DNA of 64,000 nucleotides, taken from Rhytidiadelphus loreus (lineage: Eukaryota; Streptophyta; Bryopsida; Hypnales; Hylocomiaceae). The stretch covers positions 60,407,093 through 60,471,092 of the forward strand of contig OX344763.1 in the NCBI GenBank assembly GCA_947034895.1. The letters are read 5' to 3'. Shown in pieces: positions 13,272 through 25,570 of this stretch. The position numbers were made by a program, and so were the translations under genes. Each line of letters begins with the position of its first letter. The first letter of the stretch is position 1. Below the pieces are notes generated by a model. That model saw only the letters and a list, made by a program, of their open reading frames with translations. It searched no databases and was not told where the DNA came from.

Positions 13272-13643
13272 TTACAGCACCATTGATTCGCAACTAGTTG
13301 TAGGTGAACCCCTCATAGGTGAAGCCCTCCCAACAGACAGAGAAGGTGTGTACTCAAAGCTTGTAGTTGGATAACTATCGGAATGAGTAGAGACCGTACT
13401 AAAAAGTGCACGCCTAGAAGACTCTTCTACGGTGTTGCACTGGCCTAGATAAAACTCTGTCTTGCCTTGCTTAGACACTGGAGTTTCCGATATGTATCCT
13501 GAATCACTAGTCCACTTAGAACATATAGAGCCCACTGGAGTGGTTGAAGTAGAGAGAAGGTGAAAGGACGTCTCTTTTACAGGGAAGTAAGAGGTAATGA
13601 GTTTTTGAACCAAACCAGGGTGATCATGGGTCGATTTAGACAT
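13272..13643 (-). CDS. Small serine/threonine-rich protein with a canonical PIP box
   Basis: This is a 123-residue ORF starting at ATG 13643 and located about 180 bp upstream of, and on the same strand as, the DDE-like gene. Residues 13-20 read QKLITSYF, an exact match to the PCNA-interacting-peptide consensus Q-x-x-[ILM]-x-x-[FY]-[FY], only 12 residues from the N-terminus. The rest is low-complexity, rich in S/T/P, with no recognised domain. It could be an accessory ORF of the same element, an upstream exon of that gene, or a chance frame. If translated, the motif would be expected to bind the sliding clamp PCNA at replication forks; this is known PIP-box biology, not shown here. Confidence 0.4.
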   Translation of the reverse strand: MSKSTHDHPGLVQKLITSYFPVKETSFHLLSTSTTPVGSICSKWTSDSGYISETPVSKQGKTEFYLGQCNTVEESSRRALFSTVSTHSDSYPTTSFEYTPSLSVGRASPMRGSPTTSCESMVL

Positions 13644-13843
13644 CTTGTAGAGGGACCAGTAGAGACAACAGCTCAACCTTGGAACAACAACTACGGAAGG
13701 ACTGCTCTCTCATGAATCTTTCTTGAACAATACATTGAGACCACAGTGAAGCAATTAACAGTAGAGAAGATAGCGACCCTAAACCTTCAACTTGGAATCC
13801 TTCATGTACAACCTCTTGCTGTTGTACCCTACAATTCACAACA

Positions 13844-14845
13844 CCTAGGAGTCAACGATCTCCTTGTTGATACAACAAGAGGTAAGTAGAAAGACTCACA
13901 ATGTGCTTTCAAGTATATTCTAGTAGATACAACAAAACGTAAACAAATAGACTCAACATGAGAAACAAGGATGATTGTGCTCGCAATGAACTCCAAGTTC
14001 ATACAGTAAGAGGTAAACAGAAAGACTCAACGAAAGAAACAATGACGTGCTCTCAACCAGCATGCATTCGGAAGGATAGAGGGAAGTTTTTTTCCATAAA
14101 TCAGTGTTCCGAACCACTTAGCAAACATGCATAGCGCAATTCAACAAGGAAGACGGGAGTCGCATGAGAGAGACGATGTTGCTGGCAGCGGGAAATCCTA
14201 GCATCATCAAGATTGGCGGTCGCTGGAAATAGAAAATCCGAAATTCATGGCGGCAGCTGCAACGATCGAATATTCGACAAGTACTTCAAATACACTAAAA
14301 AATACTTTTGTACTAAAAACATGTAGAAAGAAGCAGAATTTTTTAGGATGAATATAAAAAAATTTGCAAATTTTGACGCCAAGCCATTCCAGAACTAGAT
14401 GCAGGCATCCAGAATCAAAATTCGATTTACGGAAAACGTACTTTTCAAGAATGTTATTCCTTACCAAAAAATCAGTACTATTTTTGTAGATATTTGCCAA
14501 ATATGTGATGTAGTTAGGAATTTGAATGCAGATTCAGATAGAGGAAACTTTGTTGTTTTCTGTGATAAAAGGAAAGTAGAAAAATAGTTCTTTAAGGCCC
14601 TGAATTTTGTACTTTTCTGTGATTTGTAGTACTGTGACATTTTAGTAGTCATCTAAAAAAGTACTTGTTTAACAACATGAAATAAGTTTTTAAGCAAATT
14701 CAAGAATGCTCCAAGATAATTAACATATATAGTCTGTAGGAAAATAATATGAGAGTCTGAAAAAAGACTTTTAAGATCGAGTATTACGAAGTATAAAAAT
14801 ATGTTTACTACAGATTTTGTATTGTGACCTCAAAAGTACAAGGGT
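13844..14845. other. Spacer, no gene recognised
   Basis: There are short chance frames only. A weakly repeated segment containing GATACAACAAGAGGTAAGTAGAAAGACTC and variants recurs around 13868, 13928 and 14000, giving three diverged copies of about 65 bp. Confidence 0.4.
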
Positions 14846-17620
14846 CTAGTGTACTTCCACCCCAGTATCTCTTCTGATTTGAGACTTCCATGCTGTCATC
14901 AAGGCGTTTGTTTCCTCCCAAACTGGTGGTTCAGCTTCATCGACCTTCCAACGCAAACCTCTTTCACTATCCCATCCTATGTAGTTGTTCTGAACATCCT
15001 CATTTCGGGATGTTGGACGAAAGTATTGAATGAGCACATAATTTGGTTTCTCTGGATTACAAAAAGGGTTAAACAAAGCCCTTGCAATCCAAACTGGTCG
15101 AGTATCAGCATCTGCGGGTTGAATTGCAACAAAGTAGCCTTTGAAGAGATCTCGAGCGACCCTGAAGGATGGTTCTGGGCATCCTCGTAAAGGCCCGATG
15201 TAGGCGTCATCTTCCCCGAACTCTTTGCGAACCTCACCATCTTCATTTAATTCGTCAGCAGTAGTTGCTTCAACACGAGTAGTCAACCAAAAACCATCCT
15301 TCAAAACCAAGGATGGATCTACTGGTTCTAGCAATGTTTCCTTCACACCACGCCAATAGTGTATCAAATGCTCATACCGTCTTCGATATTCTCCACTTAC
15401 ATCTGAATCGCACAAATTCTGCCAATATCTCACAAATCCAGATATGCCTTTCAGAATGTCCTCCATGCCTCTCATTGCCCTCTGTGGAATTGGCAAAGGT
15501 GCCCCACGAGGCCACAAACTTTGCCCTCCTGCATCTTCTTTCCACAACTTAATGCCTCTACCTTCTTCCCCTAGCCATTCTACGTCAGTGCACAACAATT
15601 TGTATTTCATGACTAGACACCCACTTGAATCTAGGTAGAACTTGACTTGTTGTGGCTTCGTGTGTCCAATGAGCCTGTCATCACCATCAAGAAATGATCC
15701 TTCAATAAATCCCTTGAAATCTAGCACCTCTTCTATAAGGTGAGGGATAGTGGGAATGGATTCCACATCCATGAAGGACTTCATGAGAGTAGGGATTGTT
15801 GGAAAACTCTCCTTCTTCAATAGCATGCTCCATCTTCCAAACAATGCATCAATGTCATCATGTGTGTGGCCAACAATCATAAAATTTACATAAACTTCAC
15901 GAAAGATTTTGTTTGCCACAAGTAGAGACCAAAAACCAAAAACGAATCTGTTTTTGTTGTCCCCAGTAGCATTATCCATTTGCACATTGAGAATGGGTGG
16001 CAATGGTGTTGCAGGAACCAATGTGTCCGTTGGTGGGGGTAGTGAGGCTTCACACATCTCTGCGCCTTTCAAGACCGCATCAAACAAAGTGGTAGACCTC
16101 GAATTCATGAACAACTGCCGAGAAGAAGACTTTGGTGGTTGTTTGAGGTCCCGCAACAACTTCGCCATTGAACCAATGGTGTAATTTGAATCATGGGGGA
16201 AAAGGTCTAAGCCGTAATGTGCATACCGCACATCAGCATGACCATGTGCAATCATGCCAGTCACAGACAAAGGCAACTTCATTAGGCTATCCAACTCTTT
16301 ACTCTTATGAGAGAAGACCAGAAAAGCTGTTTTGGCATGATCCATCTTCTCATGCATAATTGTCAAACACTCGTGTGGAAAATTATGCGATCGATACCGA
16401 TTTGCATAGTACAACTCCCTATGTGCTCGAGCTATAGCCAGATGTTTATCAAGTAACATCTGCCACTTCAAACAAGTTTGTGATCCAGATAAAGTACCCT
16501 TAATAAGCTCTCGTAGTTTGTCACACTTCGCACAACGGGCAAAATTATCTCCAGGCTTCTTTACATCGTACTTTGGGAACCTGGAAGATCTAATCTTGCT
16601 CAAATTTGATGAAGAGACCTCCTTCAGTCCGAAAGCAACATTGGTTTCGTTAATTTTTGCCATCTGTCCCTTCCATTGAAAAGTTGCCAAGAGAATCATG
16701 GAGACAACCTTGTCTCTTGACTTGAGAGTCCGAGTACGATGTGGCATGTGATCCGCCTCTTGCTCAAGAATGCACTTCAACGTAGCTGTAGCTTGTTGAG
16801 TATGCATCCTAGTCTTCACTTGCCCAGTATTGCCATGAACCGTTGCTTCACGACCGTCCTTCTTATATGCTTGGTAGCGGTAGAAGGTAGACTCTGGAAC
16901 CCCAGAAATAAACATCCACGCTCGCATGCAAACATCTATCCCATCAATTGTCACCATCCTTCTCCCTGCATAGTCACAATGCATTTGTCTATGCACCTCA
17001 GTCTTCATGAAAGCTCTGTGCTTGAATGTAGAATTCTGGTACATGCGTTCCCGAAAGGCTTGAATTTTCTCTCTCGGAAACGGCTGCACGCAATTTTTGC
17101 TACAGCAAACCTTGCTTGAAACTATATTGATAGAGTCTTGAGTGAGTAGGCTTCTCGTTTTTATGCATGTCTCACGAGGCGGGTTCCGAATGTCACTTGC
17201 ATACGGTCGAACAAATGTTCTCGATGGTGGATTCAAAAGACTCGCTTGCAAACGATTATAATTATCTCAGGCTTCATGGTCATGCAAACTTGCTCCTCGG
17301 CAGTGCACTAATGTGATTGGCCAGACTATCAATGAGTACACTTGCTCTTCGGGGATGTCAGCCTCAGAAAATGATTTACAAAGATGAACAGCCACGTTCT
17401 CATCCCCAAGCGGACCATTCGCTCCAAGCATCAAGTCCGAGTTCACGCTATGACAAGTACCTTCACCAACAAGTACTCCTTCAACGTTGTATAGAGTTAC
17501 ACACTTTGTGTTCCACAGACGATGAGGAAGACCTTCGCATTCGGGAACGTCCACATGAGGCACTTGTACCTCAGTGTCCAAGAAGTCCATGTCACTGAAA
17601 TCCTCAGCCGTGGAATTCAT
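14846..17620 (-). pseudogene. DUF7869-type gene, copy 1 (transposase-like), one in-frame stop
   Basis: The frame is 925 codons from ATG 17620 to TAG at 14846, interrupted only by TGA at 17269-17267. The N-terminal region (about residues 20-100) matches the exon at 39862-40142 (shared CEG-P-RLW-TK and CHSVNS motifs), and the remainder matches 58709-61262. The core carries NVQMDNATGDNKNR and VGHTHDDIDALFGRW, which are hallmarks of the DUF7869 family as I remember it. This family is widespread in eukaryotic repetitive DNA and looks like an RNase-H-fold, DDE-like protein. Conserved cysteines lie near residues 155-165 (SSKVCCSKNCVQPF) and around FARCAKCDKLREL. At the stop the copy at 58709 reads Gln (HEVQDQYN against HEA*DNYN), so this is a nonsense mutation rather than a gene end. 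Function is uncharacterised; a mobile-element role is inferred from copy number and context. Confidence 0.75.
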
Positions 17621-17740
17621 GATGTCTATATATTACAATGTCAGAATGAAAAATGATAAGAATTAATTTCATATACAAATTTACAAAATAGTAGTATAAA
17701 GAATTCAGTTTCAATAAAACAGGCCACAATCGAGAGACAA

Positions 17741-18109
17741 ATCATCTCGAGTCGAGCTGATCTGTAGATCTCCCAAATTATCAAGTCTTCTTATGAAATT
17801 AGAAACGAAAATATTGAAGTTGACTCCTTATCATATTCCAGAACATCTTACTCAATTACATATGAGTTCATGATTTGATATTTAAGCAAAAGGTGAGTAG
17901 ATATGCAATCAAAACATGTGGAAACGTAATGTAAATATAAAGGCATATCAGACAGATTAAAGTATGGAATATTTCACCCACTTTCATGTCATACTGTATA
18001 TCAGCTCGAGTCGAGCTGATATACAAGGACAATATATCAGTCTCACTGACCTTCAATATTACTAGAGACGATTTGCATTGATTTGCGTATCAGCTCGACT
18101 TGAGCTGAT
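17741..18109. repeat. 21-bp palindrome family, three copies
   Basis: The copies lie at 17741-17761, 18000-18020 and 18089-18109. The consensus has arms ATCAGCTCGA and TCGAGCTGAT around one central G or C. The copy at 18000 is perfect; the other two each have one mismatch. They lie immediately left of the GC-rich island. Confidence 0.85.
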
Positions 18110-18638
18110 TCACACCTTCTCGTTTGTGGAAGTACGCAACATCCATATAAACATAAATAATAGTCAATAGTAATATATAGATTAGAAATTTTCAAATTTT
18201 CCGTAATAGGTAGGGAATAGAAAGCCTAGAACTAGAAATAGGAATTAGAGGCTTTACGGAAAACCTTAAACTGTAATTAGGGTTACAGTTAGATCCGGAA
18301 ACCCTATCCGGAAACCCTAACCCTAATCCGGAAACGGGAAAGTTCCGGCCGAGTAGGCCCTAGAGCCTAGTCCGCCTAGGGAACTTGCGGGAACGCTAGG
18401 CCGAAAAGCTACTTAACCCCCGCTGTCTCCTTCATTCTTCCTCTTTCTCCGCGTAATTATCGCGATGGCGCTTAGTGAGTGAAAGTGTGGTGAGATAGGA
18501 ACGCGTTAGGGAGAGAAGGGGAGGCCGGTGCCGATTGCACCGGAAAGTAGGACGGAAGATTAGCGGAAACTTAGCGGATCAGGCGACGGAAACTTAGCGG
18601 AAACATTAGCGGAAGTGAGTCGGAAGTGAGGATAGAGA

Positions 18639-20567
18639 ATGTCGGTGGTTATGGCAGGGCCCAGTGTGCTACGGAAGTCAGGGATCACGGCCCGGATGAT
18701 CAGTCCGGAAATCCCTGAGAATCTGGAACACCACCATCAGCTGGAGGACGACTTGACGGATATGGGGTGTCTAGGGTTCTTGAAAAGACCCTGGAACATC
18801 CTGAGCGAGGAGATGATAGACGAGCTAGTCTACGGCGCTCCGAACCAGTATCACCTGACCGTTAGGGGTCGTCCAAAGTCCTGGACAGCAGAGATATGGG
18901 CCGGAGTCTATTTCGCGTCCACTAGAGGATCCGAATGGGCCGGCCGAACGGAAAAATTCGCCGCAGATAGGTTCCGGAACCCGGCGGATCCGAAGGAGGG
19001 TTACACCGCGTCTGACTACCGGAACCCTAGGGATCAGAGACTCCTAGAATTTCTCAGCTCAATCCTGTATCCAGAAAAGCCCAGCCGGATTATAGTTACC
19101 CTAGCAAATACAATCTTTGGAGCTCTAGGGGAAAGAGTGAAACCGGCCCCTAGACCAGTTAGTTGGGGGCTCATTATCCAGTCGATAATGGATAAGCTTT
19201 CCGGAAACCTGGTGGGAAAGAAATCAAGTCCCATCAGTCTGTACCTCCTCCACTTGTACCACAAGCAGGAGGTACTTAGCAGTCCGGAAGACATCATCTA
19301 CCGGCAGGGAGATAGCCTGCTCCGGTACGGTCTTCCTCCGGATTCGGATCCGACGGATGAGGAGCCGAAAGAGGAGGAGAAGCCGGAACTAGAGCATGAC
19401 TCACCGGATAGGCACGACTCCCGCCGGAAGAGCACGGACCCGGAATCAAGAGGGAAGAGCCAGCTTTCGGACCCTGTTCCATCCCGGAACACTGATCCGG
19501 ATTTGGATATCTTCGAGTCGACAACCTCCTAGCTGCAGAGTCAGAAGGCATCAAACGACCGGATGGCCACTCTGATCCGGAGAGTCTGCACGGTATTGAA
19601 GGTAGCGGACGAGACGGAGATCGTGGAGGCGATCAAGAGCAGACCGGATCCGGAGATGATTCGCCTGCTGGAGGGACGAATCCGGGCAGTGGAGGCGGAA
19701 CGCAATCATCTTCAAAATCGCGCAACATGGGCAGAGAGGGAGATGAACACCGCCAACAAACGCGCGACGGATGCAACGGAGCTGGTCCGGAAGCTGAGGG
19801 ACCTCATCGACCCTCCAACGGATATCATCACTAGATCCGCGCTCTGGAACAACCAGATGACTCGGGAAGGTCATATTTCCGGAACCAAGGTTATAAAGAT
19901 CTTGGTAAAGTTTGAGGCGCGGATCGAGGTCGCATTGAAGGAGATGTGCCAGTTGGTCGGCCACTTCGATCCGCTCAGCAAATTGGACGCCTCGCTATTT
20001 CCGGAAATACCCGGAGGAGAGTTCCAGGAGACAACATAGCTCAACCTGGGAGCACGATCGTCGACCCAGCAAGCACTCGGAAGATCCTTGGTGCAGAAGA
20101 AAATTACGGATGGGAGGAGGATTCCGGATCCGGTTTTGACGCCCCGGACTACTTCGGTAAACCTCTTCCCACCCATTCCGGATGCCACTACAGAAGTAAC
20201 GGCGATGACGGAGGATCCGGTTGGGATTCAGAATCCGGCCCGGACCCATCCAGAGGAGTTCACACACATGCAGCAGCAGACTCCTCCGCGGCCACCACCA
20301 TCGACCCCCATTGAGATCATTGACCTGGAGAAGAAGAAGGCCACTCGGCAGAAGGTCAGCAGCGATTCGGAGGAGGTTCTCGAGTCGGATGAAGAGGAGG
20401 CAGTAACGAACTCGTCTTCCGAGTCGGAGTATGCGGAGACGGATCCGGGTCCGCCAAGGACCCGATCCGCAACGAAGTCTACCCCGCCGAAGCAGATCCG
20501 GTTGAAGGCGCCAACCCGGATTTCGAAGGGCGGAACGTCGGCGAAGAAGGCGCGGAAGGGTAAATGA
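18639..20567 (+). pseudogene. Gag-like / plant mobile-element structural protein, two in-frame stops
   Basis: The frame is one of 643 codons interrupted only by TAG at 19530-19532 and TAG at 20037-20039; all three open parts are in the same frame. The N-terminal third is globular, with RNPADPKEGY, YPEKPSRIIVTLANTIFGAL and ISLYLLHLYHKQEVL. I remember this pattern from repetitive proteins of seed-free plants that resemble retroelement gag regions. The middle is acidic/proline-rich and then an amphipathic coiled coil (about residues 310-440). The C-terminus is disordered and basic (SAKKARKGK). No zinc knuckle, protease, reverse transcriptase or integrase was found, so if this is a retroelement it is non-autonomous. 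The coiled-coil part aligns in layout with 61992-63883. Codon use is strongly GC-biased, unlike its neighbours. Confidence 0.6.
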
Positions 20568-21000
20568 CTAGGTTGCGTAGTTGGATTGTTAGTTTTAGTG
20601 TTTTGTCTTCATCGCGGGTTTTCCGGATGTGGGACCCGCTGATCCGGAATACTAAGTAGTTCCGGATTTCTAGGAATTTAACGGCTTTCCATTTTTCCCA
20701 GAACGGTCACTTTGGCCGTTGTCCGGATTTTCAGTTGGCCGTTGGCCGCTTTTTCTTTGGACCGTTTTGGTCGTGTTGTTTTGGTTTTTAAGGGCGGACC
20801 GGCTTGTGGCCTGTCATTCCATTTTGTGTCATTCAATCTGAGCACCCAAGAATAAACACCTTGGGAATCATTATCTTGCGTATCGCGTCCTGATTACTTG
20901 TGTGTGGGTGTATCTAGGAGAGTGTGCAAGGTAGGAATCCGGATTGGTTGGTATCCGGATCCGGCTGAAGGTGTTTTGTAGAATAGTTTAGATTGAACTT

Positions 21001-21425
21001 GAGGAGCTATGCGTGGTGCCTTTAAATCGCTGGAACGGTGATCCGGTGGGATCCAGTAGTGGTCAGGGAACTAATCCAGAACTCATGAGTAGTTTCGTGC
21101 GGAAGTCAGCAGCCGCCAAGTGGAACATTCCCAAACCATCGGAAGGTCTGCCAACCTCAAGAACGGTCAACAGCTAGGAAGTAAGTCCTTTAGTTCCGGA
21201 TTCCAACTATCCACGGTTGTTTTGCGGTTGAGTCTAGTTTACAAGTGAGGAGCTGTGCGTGGTGCCTTTAAATCGCTGGAACGGTGATCCGGTAGGATCC
21301 GGTAGTGGTCAGGGAGCTAGTCCGGGAACTCGAGAGTAGTCCCGTGCGGAAGTCGGCAACCGCCTAGTGGAATATTCCCAAACCACCGGAAGGTCTGCCA
21401 ACCTCAGAAGTAGGCAAAAGCTTGA
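21001..21425. repeat. Direct repeat, about 170 bp, twice at a 246-bp period
   Basis: GAGGAGCTATGCGTGGTGCC at 21001 and its near copy at 21247 each begin a similar block of about 170 bp that ends near CTGCCAACCTCA. The repeats lie in the non-coding right part of the GC-rich island, downstream of the gag-like frame. Confidence 0.75.
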
Positions 21426-22103
21426 TCCGGAAAATAGCTGAGTGTCGTTGTAGTAAGGGCGGGTGAGGGTGTATCTCTGCGTGACCTACCTTCCGGGTGG
21501 CCACCCGGAATGTTGTGAGAGGGACCATCTTTCCTCCTTACCGGACTGAGAACTTTGAGGACGAATAGTTGTTTATTGTTTAGGAGTTGATAAGCGTGTT
21601 ACTTGAGTGGTGATGTTCCCCACCCCTCGGAAAGAGCAAGTGAGGACCCTCTGAGGGTAAAACAGAGGTACCAAAAACCGGTGTGACAGATAGTGAGAGT
21701 AGAAATCCGGATCAAGGTGGATCCGGATCTGATTCCGGAAGACAATATTTCCGGAACTTGGTGTTTGTATTGTGCCGGATCCTACAGGGATTGTCATTTC
21801 CGGGTAGATCCGTAGTTCCGGAAACTTATCTATCGCGACAACATCTGGAATTCCCTGGGACGATAACTCGTGTCATCTTAACGCTTTTGTGGTGTTAAAG
21901 ATACCTACGCCTAGACTGCGCGTACGACATCGTTCAAGTTAATTGTATATAATAAATTAATGTATTCAAGTTCAATGTATTCAGGTTCATTGTACATAGT
22001 CGATCAATATTCACACAATGATTCTTAAGTTCAGATGGATCATAAATAGATTGAGATGATACATAATGTCTTGCCAACGTAAAGAATATATTAAGATTTG
22101 TAA

Positions 22104-22217
22104 ATCAGCTCGAGTCGAGCTGATTAGCGAGATAGATTATTATTCTCGACCTTTGTTATTCCTTCCGCATGGGATTCACATATGAATAAACTGCACATCA
22201 GCTCGAATCGAGTTGAT
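22104..22217. repeat. 21-bp palindrome family, two copies
   Basis: A perfect copy lies at 22104-22124 and a two-mismatch copy at 22197-22217. Together with the three copies at 17741-18109 they flank the GC-rich island on both sides. Confidence 0.85.
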
Positions 22218-24740
22218 ATGCTGGCCCATTAGAACATGATTCTATTAATAGTACCTGGGGTTTGCGGCGCAGTTCTCGGAGTTCAGTTCACACTACAATT
22301 ATTCGATTGTGGAGAAATGTGCTAGGAAATCAAAATGAATTGCACCCTGAATGCAACATCATTATCGTTTTTGAATTGCACAGATTGAATAGAAGTATAC
22401 AGAATCAACGAACAAAAATCTCAAAAATAAGTCTGCGAATATGAATACAAAATCAACGAACAATAATCTCAAAAATAAGTCTGCGAATTCTATGAACGTA
22501 GAGGAGTGTAGTGGCTGAGGAATTGCGACTGACTTATAGTAATCGAAGTGCGGTGAAACACTTCCTCTCAGAATGTAATGGTACAGAAAGCAACGTACTC
22601 CTAAAGACCTCTTCTAGCCTCCCCAAACATGCACAAAACTAATCATTACATGCTGAATACAATCTGGAAAGAAGAAATGCGCAGAGAGGTTCATACAATT
22701 GAAGAAGAAGTGGGAAATGAGGTTTGGAATTGGGGTGACGACGTACACTTCAATGTATGGCGGGAAGAAAAGAGCGCCATCTTCAGAACGTTTTGAAATG
22801 AGAATTTCTGAAAGTCGGGAATCCCTGAATACCATGGACCTGCCCACCTTTACCCCAGGAAACGACACAAAATGTTTGATACAGTAGTTGACCCCACGAA
22901 AATTGTGGTGTCAACAAGGTTGATGAGATTCCTTTTGAAAAAAAATGTTGACTTTCCTAACTATCGTGGCTCTACTTCGGGTCCGCGGCCTCTTGGTTAT
23001 CTACAACGTCAATATCACGGGATCTTCACATTCCATGTATTAAAAGTAATATAACAGTTGCCTAGGAGTACCTTTTCAATTTTTAGTAAGTTGGAATATC
23101 TTTGTGTCTAGTTTTTAAAAAATGAGTAACTTTCGGGGTTCCCCCCCCCAAAAAAAGGCAATTTAAATCTTCCATAAATAAATTGATAATGAAGGATTTA
23201 CAGTAACTTTTAGTAGTTGTTGGATTAGGGTATAGGGTTTAGGGTTTAGGGTTTAGAGTTAAGGTTTATCATTGTTTTGGATTGGCTCTAGGAATCATCA
23301 AAACACTTGCATAATCCAATAAAAACACGATTTTCGGGTTTAGTAAAAATTAGAATTTGAATGACAAATGTTTTGAAACAAATGAATGCAAATACTTTCA
23401 ATTGGGAAGCCATTTCATTTTTGCTTCTCTTTATGCAATGATTTCTTGCACTTGAAATTCCACAAATATCGATCATAGATAGAGAAGAAGATTCACTACT
23501 TATTTCATATGTAGCTAATTCTAATAGCAAAGCTTCTCTGCAAAGAAACAAGTGTTTTCATTATTGATTATATTCCTCTAATCTAATGTAAAAATATAAA
23601 CCAACAAACTTATGAAACAAAAACTTAAGCACCCAACCTACTCAAGAACTCCCAAAAATATGCACTTCGTAGTCTCTCACTTTGAATGATTTTGTATGTG
23701 AAACTAAAAATTGGGGCAACGGTCTTGCCCTGTACTTTAATGACTGTCCAAAAAAATATAATGTCATGAAAATTCACGTAAAGAAAATGGTAAAACATGT
23801 TTGTGCAAGTTGCATTTATTCCTAAACTCATGCATTCAAAAGGATATGCACGTTTGGGTGGTCACTTTCAATGATTTTATGCGTGAAACTAAAAATTGGG
23901 GCAATGCTTTAATGACTGACCAAAAAAATATAATGTCATGAAAATTCACGTAAAGAAAATGGTAAAACATGTTGTACAAGTTGCAATTATTCCAAAACTT
24001 TTGAATTCAATGTGCGATTTCTTTCATTGGTGCTTATTTTGACCTTGTATGTTAAATTATAATTTAGGGGTATGAATCGGTCATTGTACATTATACCCTA
24101 AACCTTCAACCCTTAAACAACCTCAAATCTAAATATGAAATTCATGTGAAACGCTACTACGTGAAAACTAAGTGACTTGACTACTAAAACCATGTAGTAC
24201 TAGTTACAATGATGCGAAATGAATGATGTTTGTTAGATGACATTATTTAATGTTACATAGAACTCTAAAACCGAAATTGATTTATGAAGTCTCGAACCAA
24301 TGAGCTTTTTAATTGTGTCATAATAACGTGGTTGCCTCCATCACACGAAAGTTATATATTTGCTACTGCTTCTCTGATTTGTTAAATCTCATTGTGTACA
24401 AACAATAGTGAAGTTAGTCATGAACCCTCCCAGCCTCGTGCAGTGCATCTTTATAGTAAAACATACAAAGCATGTAAAGAATGATTTTTGGTTCATGAAA
24501 GATTGACCAAAAAACAATCCCTGCAAGAGAGAAGTGTAACTGTGCGTCTCACTTCCAAATTTGGTGTAAGTAAATGATTTCTAGAGTATTATGACATTCA
24601 ACGAAGGTTTAATATTTTATGATCATAAGGTTAACTAAAGAAAAAGGACTCAGTGACCCACAATTTTATGCTTCCAGCTATGCATTGTATTATTACTTGC
24701 TTGCATTAAAGTTTTTTTGTATCTTCCAAAAGGTTAGTGT
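22218..24740. other. AT-rich spacer with telomere-like tract and a direct duplication
   Basis: No gene was recognised. A short plant-telomere-type tract (TTTAGGG repeats) lies at 23233-23256. Segments 23679-23840 and 23868-24015 are a diverged direct duplication of about 150-160 bp, sharing GAAACTAAAAATTGGGGCAA and AAATATAATGTCATGAAAAT. Confidence 0.6.
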
Positions 24741-24744
24741 AGGA

Positions 24745-25570
24745 CTGGACAAGTCTGGGTATTCGGACACGTCCGAGTATAGCAGACAGGTCCGGGTATA
24801 CGCAGACAGGTCCGGGTATAGCAGACAGGTCCGGGTATTCGGACAGGTCCGGGTATACGCAACTCCAGCATGTCCGGGCAATGACGGAGCTAGGGTTTCG
24901 TGATTTCTCACGCATTGTTTTGATGCGGTTGTTTGTTTCACTTTCCCCTGCGTTGTAGTAAACCGTCGTGCATGCTTGAGAGCGTGGGGGCTTCTGCTGG
25001 TGTTAGGGTTTGGTTTCTTTGGTGAGGCTTCTGTTGGAGGAGGTTTCTGCTGCCGTTAGGGTTAGATTTCTTGGCGGGGCTTCTTCTTGTGTTAGGGTTT
25101 CGTTTCGGGGCGGGGCTTCTGTTGGAGGGGCCTTCTGCTGGAGGGGGGATTTTCAAACCGCGCGCTGGAAGCGTTAGGGTGAGATTCAGGCGGTGAGGCG
25201 CTTGCCAACGGTCTTCACGGAGCGAGATTGAGTTCGGGTTCGTGACATTGAGGAGCTTCCGGACGGTCTTCACGGAGCGAGATTGAGGAGGCTCGGCCGA
25301 CTTCAGTGAGTGGTAATGTACTTCAATTCTTGGGTGCTGGGGTTTGTTGCATTTGCTGCGTGTTTGGTTTCCTAGAAAGGCGCTGATTGTTTCCTTCCTG
25401 GGCGCTGCATGTTTGGTTTCCGGGTTTTGTTGCACTTGTTGGGCACGTATGCTGGACGTTGAGGCGTTGAGGCGATTGGTTTTGTTGCACTTGCTGGGCA
25501 CGTATCCTTCCGGGTTTTGTTGCACTTGCTGGGCACGTATGCTGGACGTTGAGGCGATTGGGGTGGTTTG
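24745..25570. repeat. Tandem and dispersed short repeats
   Basis: From about 24755 to 24860 the units GACAGGTCCGGGTAT and GCAGACAGGTCCGGGTATA recur several times. From about 24985 to 25140 there are repeats of GGCTTCTG(C/T)TGG and GTTAGGGTTT. From 25415 to 25560 blocks of about 60 bp containing TTTTGTTGCACTTG and TGGGCACGTATGCTGGACGT recur. The resulting reading frames are repeat artefacts. Confidence 0.65.

Larger units (their letters stand above)
18280..21860. other. GC-rich island saturated with TCCGG/CCGGA
   Basis: Base composition changes abruptly from AT-rich flanks to a roughly 3.6-kb GC-rich block. TCCGG or CCGGA occurs repeatedly in both the non-coding ends and the coding frame. The left part holds a promoter-like region (AAGCTACTTAACCCCCGC near 18410, followed by a pyrimidine-rich leader). 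The right end contains AATAAACACCTTGG near 20850, a plausible polyadenylation region. I could not find LTRs or TIRs bounding it. Confidence 0.55.

Noticed and set aside
23233..23256. A chromosome end
   Set aside because: The TTTAGGG tracts here and at 26633, 37988 and 49581 are short, interrupted and in both orientations; they are interstitial telomere-like repeats.
24745..25570. A CRISPR-like or regulated repeat array
   Set aside because: Repeats are imperfect, of changing length and without uniform spacers, in a plant nuclear context; they are ordinary tandem repeats.
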